Of a stretch of DNA of 64,000 nt, positions 43,857 to 50,943 are shown one piece after another. The stretch comes from Halobacillus salinarum. GTDB lineage: Bacteria; Bacillota; Bacilli; Bacillales; Halobacillaceae. The notes beneath the pieces were generated by a model, which worked only from the letters and a program-made list of their open reading frames with translations, was not told where the DNA came from and ran no database searches. Location of the stretch: contig NZ_CP095073.1 in assembly GCF_022919095.1 (NCBI RefSeq), forward strand, positions 2,418,001-2,482,000, written 5' to 3'. The position numbers were made by a program, and so were the translations under genes. The number at the start of each line of letters is the position of its first letter. Positions within the stretch are counted from its first letter, which is position 1.

Positions 43857-44744
43857 GTGTACGATACAATTATTGCAGGAGCGGGCATCGCAGGTCTACA
43901 GGCCGCCATTCAATTAGGACGATACAATCGAAAAGTGCTGGCGATCGATTCGAACGATGGCAGGTCAACTCTATGCAGAAACTATCACAACATTTTAGGT
44001 TTCCCTGATGGAATCAGCGGTATGGAGTTGAGACAACTGGGACGTGCCCAGGCTGAACAATTTGGGGTGAAATTCTGTCTTGAAACGGTTGAATCGGTCC
44101 ATCAAAATGGAAGGCATTTCTTAGTAAAAACGAACCTATGTTCCTACGAAGCAAAAACCGTTGTTCTTGCCACAGGAATCAAGGATAACCTTCCTGACTT
44201 TGAGGGATTGCGTGATTGTTTAGGTATATCGGTTTATGTATGTCCGGATTGTGATGGTTTTGAAATTACGAAGAAAAAAACCATCGTAATTGGATCGGGA
44301 GAAACAGGGGCAAGAATGGCTTGCACATTAAAGTATTGGAGCAACGACATCGTATTGATCAACCACGGACGAAAAGTCATTCCTCATGAGCTTGAGAAGG
44401 AATTAAAAGAGAAGAATATTCAACTTTATGAAACAAAAATAAATACGCTTATCCAAGAAAATGGGTATGTTCATAAAGTAGAGACGATGGAGGGGACAGT
44501 GATAACAGGGGAGCGGGCTTTTGTCGCAATGGGAGGAAACGAAGTTCGTTCAGACCTCGCGAAACAGATTGGAGCAGAGGTGAAAGAAAATCAGCACATT
44601 TTCGCGGATTCCAGAACGAAAATGACAACCGTAGAAAACGTTTGGGCCATCGGTGATATCGGCGAGCACTCTGAATTAGTAACCGCGGCCATGGGGGAAG
44701 GATCCATTGCTGCGATATGGGTTCATAAAAAACTTTTACAATAG
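43857..44744 (+). CDS. Thioredoxin-reductase-like FAD/NAD(P) oxidoreductase
   Basis: A 295-residue protein starting at GTG 43857, eight bases after CAGGAGTG. The frame is open further upstream but has no supported start. FAD motif GAGIAG is at 8-13, redox pair Cys129-Pro-Asp-Cys132 lies before 'DGFE', then NAD(P) motif 'GSGETGA' and the terminal 'AIGDIGEHSELVTAAMGEGS'. The size and CxxC position match thioredoxin-reductase-like enzymes, but the partner protein is unknown. Confidence 0.82.
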   Translation: MYDTIIAGAGIAGLQAAIQLGRYNRKVLAIDSNDGRSTLCRNYHNILGFPDGISGMELRQLGRAQAEQFGVKFCLETVESVHQNGRHFLVKTNLCSYEAKTVVLATGIKDNLPDFEGLRDCLGISVYVCPDCDGFEITKKKTIVIGSGETGARMACTLKYWSNDIVLINHGRKVIPHELEKELKEKNIQLYETKINTLIQENGYVHKVETMEGTVITGERAFVAMGGNEVRSDLAKQIGAEVKENQHIFADSRTKMTTVENVWAIGDIGEHSELVTAAMGEGSIAAIWVHKKLLQ

Positions 44745-45055
44745 TCAGTGAGAATCGTGGAGAAGTTTGATCAGCTTCAGGTAAAGGCTTGGAATACAGA
44801 TTATACGATTGCAGACAAGGTGATATCCGCCATCAGATGCAGGTACGGATGTAAGATTTCAAGCGACATTTTATGATTAAAAAGGAAAAATTTAAAAGTT
44901 ACTGGGTTTCATCTGGCGAAATCAACCTTCTTAAACAGCTGAAAGTTTTTGGAGAATAAGATTACCAGCCTGTTGTTCAACCTTTCTTTATGTTTATATT
45001 TTTCAAAAAAAGGAACATACCTTTTTATAGGATGAAAAGGAAGGAGTTTTTTCAA
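44745..45055. other. Gap with short open frames before nadE
   Basis: About 310 bases. A frame of 42 codons from 44754 (VRIVEKFDQL...) and one of 28 codons from 44874 (MIKKEKFKSYWVSSGEINLL) are present. Neither has a ribosome binding site or a recognised family. They may be remnants of a lost gene. Confidence 0.35.
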
Positions 45056-45793
45056 GTGGAAAAACAAGTGGAACAGCTGACCAAATGGCTTCAAAGTAAA
45101 GTCAAGGAAGCAGGTGCTGACGGTGCACTCGTCGGAGTAAGCGGCGGGATTGATTCAGCAGTCGTTTCCTTTCTCATTAAACGCGCTTTCCCTGAACAGT
45201 CCTTAGGAGTTCTGATGCCGATTAATAAAAAAGTAGAGGATCAGAGCGATGCGCTTGCTGTCGTCGAAAAAGCAGGATTAGATTATATTGGAATAGAATT
45301 AACAAAGCCTTATAAAGAAACGTTTTCAGCTGTGAAAGACAGCCTTGTAGAAAAAGGAGATTGGAACGATTCAAAATCACAGCTCGGCGGTGCTAATCTT
45401 CAGGCGAGACTGCGGATGAGCACTCTCTACACAGTGGCAAACAACTACAATTATTTAGTCATCGGTACTGATAACGCTGCAGAAGATTACACTGGCTATT
45501 TTACGAAATATGGAGATGGAGGCGTTGACTTAGTCCCACTGATTCATATGCGTAAAGAACAAGTCAGGCAGATGGGGGAAGCCCTTGGGATACCTGATTC
45601 CGTCCTTCATAAACAGCCTAGTGCAGAGCTTTGGGAAGGGCAGTCTGATGAAGAAGAGCTGGGTCTAAGCTATGATACCATTGATGCTTTCTTAAAAGGA
45701 GAGCAGGTGGATACAGAAGACGAAAAGAAATTAAAAGAGCTCCATAGCAAAACAGAACATAAACGCCAGGTTCCAGCGGGTCCGGATCTATAA
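45056..45793 (+). CDS. nadE: Ammonia-type NAD+ synthetase
   Basis: A 245-residue protein. GTG at 45056 is the start, nine bases after AAGGAG; the frame extends upstream without a ribosome binding site. The PP-loop SGGIDS is at 29-34, and 'GTDNAAEDYTGYFTKYGDGG' and 'HKQPSAELWEGQSDE' are the deamido-NAD and magnesium-binding segments. It amidates deamido-NAD+ with ammonia and ATP. It is shorter than the 272-residue B. subtilis enzyme and seems to belong to a different NadE branch. The next gene begins 14 bases later. Confidence 0.9.
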   Translation: MEKQVEQLTKWLQSKVKEAGADGALVGVSGGIDSAVVSFLIKRAFPEQSLGVLMPINKKVEDQSDALAVVEKAGLDYIGIELTKPYKETFSAVKDSLVEKGDWNDSKSQLGGANLQARLRMSTLYTVANNYNYLVIGTDNAAEDYTGYFTKYGDGGVDLVPLIHMRKEQVRQMGEALGIPDSVLHKQPSAELWEGQSDEEELGLSYDTIDAFLKGEQVDTEDEKKLKELHSKTEHKRQVPAGPDL

Positions 45794-45807
45794 GGAAGGT
45801 GAAGATC

Positions 45808-46365
45808 GTGCCACAGGATACAGCGCTTCTCATAATCGATATGGTGAACAAAATGAATTTTGAAGGCGGAGAAAATCTCTTTGACAACACGCTTAAAATT
45901 ACAGAAAACCTCCAAAATTTAAAGGCAGAAGCTAAACAGCTCGGTGCGCCTGTCATCTATGTAAATGATAACTTCGGCCTCTGGCAGGATAATGTAGAGG
46001 AACTTATTGAAGAGTGTAAAAAAGGGCGGGGGGAGCCGGTCATAAAAAAAATCCTCCCTGAAGACGATGATTATTTTATTATTAAGCCTAAGCATTCTGG
46101 ATTTTATGGTACTCAATTGGGAATTCTCTTAAAGCAGCTGGAGGTGTCAAATCTAATCGTAACAGGAATCGCTGGAGACATCTGTGTGTTGTTTACCGCG
46201 AATGACGCGTATATGCGGGAATTCAGCTTATGGGTCCCAAGTGATTGTGTTGCCTCAGAAACGACCGATGGCAACGAAAATGCGTTGAATATTATGAAGC
46301 GCTCTTTGTTCGCTAATATTTCTAAACAACAGCACACGACGATTCAGCAGGCGTTTGACCATTGA
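45808..46365 (+). CDS. Isochorismatase-like cysteine hydrolase, possible nicotinamidase
   Basis: A 185-residue protein of the isochorismatase-like fold. The triad is visible: Asp in 'LLIIDMVNKM', Lys in 'IKPKHSGFYGT', and Cys in 'GIAGDICVLFTANDAYM'. GTG at 45808 is chosen because GGAAGGTG lies six bases before it, while a GTG at 45799 lies within that site. Adjacency to nadE suggests nicotinamide deamidation for NAD salvage. The family covers many amidases and the metal site of PncA is not obvious, so that is inference. Confidence 0.78.
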   Translation: MPQDTALLIIDMVNKMNFEGGENLFDNTLKITENLQNLKAEAKQLGAPVIYVNDNFGLWQDNVEELIEECKKGRGEPVIKKILPEDDDYFIIKPKHSGFYGTQLGILLKQLEVSNLIVTGIAGDICVLFTANDAYMREFSLWVPSDCVASETTDGNENALNIMKRSLFANISKQQHTTIQQAFDH

Positions 46366-46390
46366 CTTATGAATAAATATTCATTATGAT
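46362..46390 (+). promoter_or_regulatory. Promoter of the MutS2-like unit, with a palindrome in the spacer
   Basis: TTGACT (46362-46367) and TATGAT (46385-46390) are 17 bases apart. The -35 overlaps the stop codon of the previous gene. The spacer holds a perfect inverted repeat ATGAATA-AA-TATTCAT at 46369-46384, a candidate repressor site. Confidence 0.6.
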
Positions 46391-46443
46391 GATAATGTAA
46401 TTATTCTGTTCTGCCAAATTTCTTCACATGAGGAGAATGAATT

Positions 46444-46467
46444 ATGAGTGTGGTTGTTCTTAACTAA
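46444..46467 (+). CDS. Seven-residue leader peptide MSVVVLN
   Basis: An ATG eight bases after AGGAG opens a frame of seven sense codons and TAA. Codons 4-7 and the stop lie inside the 5' arm of a 12-bp leader stem (46454-46465 with 46555-46566). A ribosome pausing here would open that stem. This is the geometry of leader peptides in drug-inducible erm and ABC-F genes. Expression is inferred from the ribosome binding site and structure only. Confidence 0.5.
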   Translation: MSVVVLN

Positions 46468-46566
46468 CCCCGTTAATTTTATACGGTCCTGAACATTGGA
46501 TGGTTTTTGACATGCGTCGTGCAAGTCAATTTTGTGCTGTCTATATTCAGGAACAGTTAAGAACAA
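46454..46566 (+). promoter_or_regulatory. Leader RNA stem overlapping the leader peptide
   Basis: TTGTTCTTAACT (46454-46465) pairs perfectly with AGTTAAGAACAA (46555-46566). Inside it TCCTGAA (46487-46493) pairs with TTCAGGA (46546-46552). The core hairpin TTGAC..TGC / GCA..GTCAA is at 46507-46529. The nested stems suggest a structured attenuator. Confidence 0.6.
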
Positions 46567-46600
46567 GCATAATCATAGCATTGGAAACGAGGATAAATCA

Positions 46601-46631
46601 GGCTATGGCTGCTCAGTCATAGCCTTTTTTT
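46601..46631 (+). terminator. First leader terminator of the MutS2-like unit
   Basis: GGCTATG and CATAGCC form the outer stem, extended inward by CTG/CAG, followed by seven T residues. An upstream CATAGC at 46574-46579 could pair with GCTATG and act as antiterminator. Confidence 0.85.
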
Positions 46632-46697
46632 ATGCTCCGAGCTGGTGGAACAGAACGTCTCTGGCAGGAAAACCAGAGATACCCATTCAACAACCAC

Positions 46698-46735
46698 AGC
46701 CGCGAAAAGCTATTCAGCTTGTCGCGGCTTTTTTT
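46698..46735 (+). terminator. Second leader terminator of the MutS2-like unit
   Basis: AGCCGCGA pairs with TCGCGGCT, with an inner AAGC/GCTT stem, followed by seven T residues. It lies 64 bases before the GTG start of the MutS2-like gene. A further hairpin TCTCTGG / CCAGAGA (46658-46679) lies between the two terminators. Confidence 0.85.
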
Positions 46736-46798
46736 GCGTCTTTAATCATAAACTTACGTGATGTCTGAAAAGGCATTTCATAAACAGGAGGAAAATCA

Positions 46799-48712
46799 GT
46801 GAACGAAAACACGTATCAAACTTTAAACTTTTATGAAATTTTAACTGAAACAGCGACTTATGCGTTAACTAAAGAAGGAAAGGAAGCAATTGAGAGACTT
46901 ACTCCTTCTACGGATAAAAAATTGATTCTACGCCGGCATAAAGAAGTAGATGAAGCAAAAGCCATTTTAAATGTGAGTGCAAATCTGCCCATTCACAGTT
47001 TAGAAGACGTCACTCTCATGCTCAACCAAGGAAAGAAAGGGATGTACATTCGAGCCCGGGACTTTTCTGTGCTCCTTACTTTTCTTGACCATTGCACGAA
47101 ACTCAAACGGTTTATGAATGACAAACATGACCTGGCTCCAACGATCAGTTTATATGCATCTTCAATCTCCGATTTGAGTCCATTGTATGAGGAAGTAACC
47201 GATAAAATCCGTCACGGTCAAGTAGATGATTATGCTACCAAAGCTTTAGGGAAAATTAGAAAGCAAATCAATATTCAGCAAACTAAACAAAAAGAACGAT
47301 TGGAAGCTTCAGCAAGAAAGTATCAAAGCTATATGCAGGAAAATCGTCCGGTTGAAAAAAACGCACGCTACACCTTACCAATCAAAAGAGAACATCGAAA
47401 GAAGCTTAAAGGAACGATTATCGACCAGTCTTCTTCCGGAGCTACTTTATTTATTGAGCCGGCAGAATTGGGTGCACTGCAGGAAGAGCTGCAGCTGCTC
47501 CGGTTAAGTGAAGAACAGGAAGTGGAACAAATTCTCTATAGACTGACCAGTTTTCTTCTTGACTATGAGCAGGAGCTCAATGTAGCGATGGAAACGATGC
47601 TGCATTATGATATTATCTTTGCAAAGGCTAAATACAGCCGGATTCTCAAAGCAAATCCACCATCCCTAAGTGATGGAACCGGATTGAAACTTTGGAATGC
47701 CCGCCACCCGTTATTAAGAGAACAAGCCGTGCCGCTGCAGTTGCACATGAACGAAAAAGATCAAGGATTATTGATCACGGGGCCAAACACAGGTGGAAAG
47801 ACAGTAACTTTAAAAACAGTCGGGCTCTTCTGCTTGATGTCGCAGTCAGGCCTGCATATTCCTGTTGATCAAGGTTCGACGCTTCCTGTATTTCAACAGA
47901 TGTTTGTAGACATCGGCGACCGCCAAAGCATAGAGGAGAACTTAAGCACCTTCAGTTCAAGGCTTGTCAATTTAATTGATATTCTTCGTAAAACAAACGA
48001 CCGTACCTTACTATTACTGGATGAGATCGGATCAGGCACAGATCCAGGAGAAGGAATGGGGCTTGCCACTGCTATTCTGGATCAATTAGCAGAAAAAGGG
48101 GCTGTCATATTAGCCACCACGCATTACAGCGAAATGAAAAAATATGCGGAAGAGAAGCCGGGATTCATGAACGGAGCGATGGAATTTAATATAGAAACGC
48201 TGAAGCCTACTTACAGACTCATGCAAAATACATCTGGTAAAAGTCAGGCGTTTGCCATCGCCCACAAACTTGGATTACATCCCGATATTTTAGAGAAAGC
48301 TTATGAAATTACGTATAAAGGGAAAACAGAATTTCCAGTAGATCGTGAGGAATTAAAGCAAGAGAAATACCGTAAACAAACGGCAATAAACCGCTACCGC
48401 AAACAAAAACCAAAAGATAACCGACTTACAGACGCATCGTTTAAAATGGGAGATAATGTTATCGTCCAATCTACAGGAGAGACGGCTATCGTTTATAAAG
48501 GTCCAGATGCAAAAGGGAATTATGTCGTTCAAATTAAAGGAGAGAAGGTTACCTATAATCATAAACGATTGAAGCTTCATATCAGGGCTGAAGAACTATA
48601 CCCTGAAGATTATGATTTTGACATCGTATTCAAATCCAAAGAATACCGGAAGATCAAAAACCAGCTTGACCGCAAACATGTGGAAGGACTTTGGCTGGAG
48701 GAAGAAGAATAA
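46799..48712 (+). CDS. MutS2-like ATPase lacking the Smr nuclease domain
   Basis: A 637-residue protein with a GTG start seven bases after AGGAGG. It has the MutS2 core and clamp helices. The ATPase has Walker A GPNTGGKT (328-335), 'STFSSRL', Walker B with Asp408-Glu409 in LLLLDEIGSGTDPG, and 'ATTHY'. A KOW-like region follows ('MGDNVIVQSTGETAIVYKG'). MutS2 proteins are about 780-790 residues and end in an Smr nuclease; here the protein ends with an acidic tail instead. B. subtilis MutS2 splits collided ribosomes. A ribosome-directed role for this paralog is inferred from that and from the attenuator-like leader. Confidence 0.85.
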   Translation: MNENTYQTLNFYEILTETATYALTKEGKEAIERLTPSTDKKLILRRHKEVDEAKAILNVSANLPIHSLEDVTLMLNQGKKGMYIRARDFSVLLTFLDHCTKLKRFMNDKHDLAPTISLYASSISDLSPLYEEVTDKIRHGQVDDYATKALGKIRKQINIQQTKQKERLEASARKYQSYMQENRPVEKNARYTLPIKREHRKKLKGTIIDQSSSGATLFIEPAELGALQEELQLLRLSEEQEVEQILYRLTSFLLDYEQELNVAMETMLHYDIIFAKAKYSRILKANPPSLSDGTGLKLWNARHPLLREQAVPLQLHMNEKDQGLLITGPNTGGKTVTLKTVGLFCLMSQSGLHIPVDQGSTLPVFQQMFVDIGDRQSIEENLSTFSSRLVNLIDILRKTNDRTLLLLDEIGSGTDPGEGMGLATAILDQLAEKGAVILATTHYSEMKKYAEEKPGFMNGAMEFNIETLKPTYRLMQNTSGKSQAFAIAHKLGLHPDILEKAYEITYKGKTEFPVDREELKQEKYRKQTAINRYRKQKPKDNRLTDASFKMGDNVIVQSTGETAIVYKGPDAKGNYVVQIKGEKVTYNHKRLKLHIRAEELYPEDYDFDIVFKSKEYRKIKNQLDRKHVEGLWLEEEE

Positions 48713-48774
48713 GCGTTTACCAAAGATGCCTTGAGGTTAAAGAGTCCTAAAAGGATAATAAAGGAGCGTCTATG

Positions 48775-49104
48775 ATGTCGGATCAGGAAATGAATCGCAT
48801 AATAACTGTTCTGCATGAATGTATGGAAGCGTGCAACCAATGCTGCAGCGCATGTTTACTTGAAAAAGATGCCGCAATGTTAAAGGAATGTATCCGCTTG
48901 GACCGAGAATGTGCGGGTATGTGCTCCTATTTTGAACAGGCGCTTTCCCGCCGCACGCCATTTTCTTCTGAACTCGCTCATTTATGTATTCAAATGTGCG
49001 AGGTATGTGGAGAGGAATGTAACAAGCACGAGCATGAACATTGTCAAAAGTGTGCGGAGTTGTGCTTCAAATGTGCAGAAGAATGTGCAAAAATTGCAGC
49101 GTAA
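48775..49104 (+). CDS. Cys-rich four-helix copper-binding protein (DUF326, Csp/YhjQ-like)
   Basis: A 109-residue helical protein with 17 cysteines, mostly in CxxxC and CxxC spacing along the helices, plus a His-rich 'NKHEHEHCQKC'. This is the hallmark of the Csp3/YhjQ copper-storage family, whose four-helix bundles bind many Cu(I) ions through inward Cys. There is no signal peptide, so it is cytosolic like Csp3. Two adjacent ATG codons are possible starts after AAAGGAG. It is separated from the MutS2-like gene by about 60 bases and may share its transcript. Confidence 0.85.
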   Translation: MSDQEMNRIITVLHECMEACNQCCSACLLEKDAAMLKECIRLDRECAGMCSYFEQALSRRTPFSSELAHLCIQMCEVCGEECNKHEHEHCQKCAELCFKCAEECAKIAA

Positions 49105-49122
49105 CAGCAGAGAAAAAATGAT

Positions 49123-49167
49123 ACTAAAGGAACTTCCCTGTTTTTTTGAAGTTCCTTTAGTTTTTTT
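49123..49167 (+). terminator. Terminator of the copper-binding protein gene
   Basis: A 14-bp perfect stem ACTAAAGGAACTTC / GAAGTTCCTTTAGT followed by seven T residues. Confidence 0.9.
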
Positions 49168-49243
49168 ATGACGCAACGGTTTTTACTGTTCATACAGTAA
49201 ACGATATGATTAAATAGCAGTAGCTAGAGGGGGTGGATGATGA

Positions 49244-49804
49244 ATGGGGAGAAAAGAAGGATTTCCTCTCAAGGGTGAAAGGGTTTACCTTTGTCCATTT
49301 GAGGTGCACGATGCCTCTTCCAGGCTGGAACTGCAAAGAGACAACCGTGAGTTTTTTGAAACCTACTCCATGATGCGCAGCGAAGATTATTATACATATG
49401 AGAAACAGCGCGAATTAATTAACCAATTTGCTGAAGAAATGAAAAGGGATAACGAGTATCATTTTGGAATATTTACTTCCATCGATGAGAAGCTGGTCGG
49501 GACAATTAACTTGTTCCAAGTTATTCGAGGTTCTCTGCAAAGTGCCTTTATCGGATACTTTATTTCAAAGAAACACAATGGATTAGGCTATGCGACAGAG
49601 GCTGTAAAGCTTATTGTAGATTACTCGTTTAACCAGCTCGAATTACATCGCATTGAAGCGGGAGTGATTCCGCAGAATACTGCATCGATTCGAGTATTGG
49701 AAAAAGCAGGATTTCATAAAGAAGGCATTTCAAGAAAAAATGTAAAAATCAATGGACGGTGGGAAGACCACCAGGTCCTCGCCCTCATTAACCCTGATGA
49801 CTAA
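49244..49804 (+). CDS. GNAT acetyltransferase of the RimJ/RimL type
   Basis: A 186-residue N-acetyltransferase. The acetyl-CoA pyrophosphate loop reads 'KKHNGLGYATEAVKL', and the C-terminal 'NTASIRVLEKAGFHKEG' is the usual RimJ-family end. Members acetylate ribosomal protein N-termini or small amines; the substrate here is unknown. The ATG at 49244 follows GAGGGGGTGG by seven bases. It is monocistronic, ahead of the S-box. Confidence 0.85.
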   Translation: MGRKEGFPLKGERVYLCPFEVHDASSRLELQRDNREFFETYSMMRSEDYYTYEKQRELINQFAEEMKRDNEYHFGIFTSIDEKLVGTINLFQVIRGSLQSAFIGYFISKKHNGLGYATEAVKLIVDYSFNQLELHRIEAGVIPQNTASIRVLEKAGFHKEGISRKNVKINGRWEDHQVLALINPDD

Positions 49805-49858
49805 GGTCATCCGTAACGATTAAAAAAGAGAGAATCGTGTTAATTTTCACATTGTCTA

Positions 49859-49887
49859 TTGACAATCCATCAAAATCCGCCTAATAT
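49859..49887 (+). promoter_or_regulatory. Sigma-A promoter of the cysHJI operon
   Basis: TTGACA at 49859-49864 and TAATAT at 49882-49887 are separated by 17 bases. The S-box begins about 40 bases downstream. Confidence 0.65.
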
Positions 49888-49926
49888 TTATATCAATCAT
49901 TATTTTAAAATCTCAAATACTTGATA

Positions 49927-50039
49927 TTCTTATCATGAGAGGTGGAGGGACTGGCCTTTTGAAGCCTCGGCAACGGGTCTGCAGCTAATAGCAGATACTG
50001 TGCCAATTCCAGCAAGTGGAAGCACTTGGAAGATAAGAA
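49927..50039 (+). ncRNA. SAM (S-box) riboswitch of the cys operon
   Basis: P1 is TTCTTATC ... GATAAGAA. The core shows 'GAGAGGTGGAGGGACTGGCC', 'GAAGCCTCGGCAACGG' and 'ACTGTGCCAATTCC', which are SAM-I signatures. The 3' arm GATAAGAAG can pair instead with CTTCTTATC in the following terminator, a clear switch between antitermination and termination. Confidence 0.95.
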
Positions 50040-50064
50040 GAAGTCAATAATTACGTATACAATG

Positions 50065-50103
50065 ACCTCTCTTCTTATCCTAGTGTTAAGCAGAGAGGTT
50101 TTT
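50065..50103 (+). terminator. S-box-controlled terminator of cysH
   Basis: ACCTCTC / GAGAGGT with an inner CTTA/TAAG stem and a T-run. It contains the sequence that pairs with the aptamer P1 strand. Confidence 0.85.
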
Positions 50104-50145
50104 CATATGAAATCCGAATGGTTTTAGATTTGGAAGGAGGATATA

Positions 50146-50874
50146 ATGGCTAACAGTAAGTTATCGTATGAGCAGTTTACTGGAGATCCTTTCGAAGACT
50201 GGAAGCCCGCAGATCACACAAAAGGTGCAGAAGAAGTATTACGGTGGGCTTATGACACCTATGGAGATTCGATGGTTTATGCTTGCAGCTTTGGAGCTGA
50301 AGGAATTGTTCTCATCGATTTAATCTCCAAGGTCAAGCAAGACGCGGATATTGTTTTCCTGGATACCGGGGTGCACTTTCCGGAAACGTATGATTTAATT
50401 GATAAGGTGAAGGCACGCTATCCACAATTAAACATACACATGAAACAGCCGGAGTTGACTTTAGATGAGCAGGCGGAAAAGCATGGCTCGGCGCTTTGGA
50501 AGAAACAGCCGGATATGTGCTGCTATATTAGAAAAATCAAGCCGCTTGAAGATGCTCTCAGCGGAGCAGAAGCTTGGATCTCCGGATTGAGGAGAGAGCA
50601 GTCAGTAAGCAGAAGCAAAACGAACTTTGTTAACAAGGATGAACGTTTTCAATCCATTAAAGTATGCCCCCTTATTTACTGGACATGGGATGACGTATGG
50701 GATTATATCCGAGTAAACGACTTGGACTACAATGTCTTGCATGACCAAGGGTACCCAAGCATTGGATGCATGCCTTGTACTTTTGCTGTCGGTGAAGGGG
50801 AAGATGACCGTTCCGGCAGATGGAAAGGCACAAGTAAAACCGAATGCGGACTTCATACAGCTGCTAACCAGTAA
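50146..50874 (+). CDS. cysH: Phosphoadenylyl/adenylyl-sulfate reductase, iron-sulfur type
   Basis: A 242-residue reductase that makes sulfite from activated sulfate. The nucleotide-binding '[16 protein letters not shown]' is near the N-terminus. Cys125-Cys126 and Cys208/Cys211 (CMPC) are the ligands of a [4Fe-4S] cluster, typical of APS-type and B. subtilis CysH enzymes that use APS or PAPS. The C-terminal ECGLH carries the catalytic cysteine. It is the first gene of cysHJI behind the S-box, with a GGAAGGAGG ribosome binding site. Confidence 0.95.
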   Translation: MANSKLSYEQFTGDPFEDWKPADHTKGAEEVLRWAYDTYGDSMVYACSFGAEGIVLIDLISKVKQDADIVFLDTGVHFPETYDLIDKVKARYPQLNIHMKQPELTLDEQAEKHGSALWKKQPDMCCYIRKIKPLEDALSGAEAWISGLRREQSVSRSKTNFVNKDERFQSIKVCPLIYWTWDDVWDYIRVNDLDYNVLHDQGYPSIGCMPCTFAVGEGEDDRSGRWKGTSKTECGLHTAANQ

Positions 50875-50943
50875 ACCAGCTGTCGTAAATGAAAGAACAA
50901 TAGAATAAATTCAAATAGCAATCTTTTTGAGAGGTGGAGAAAT

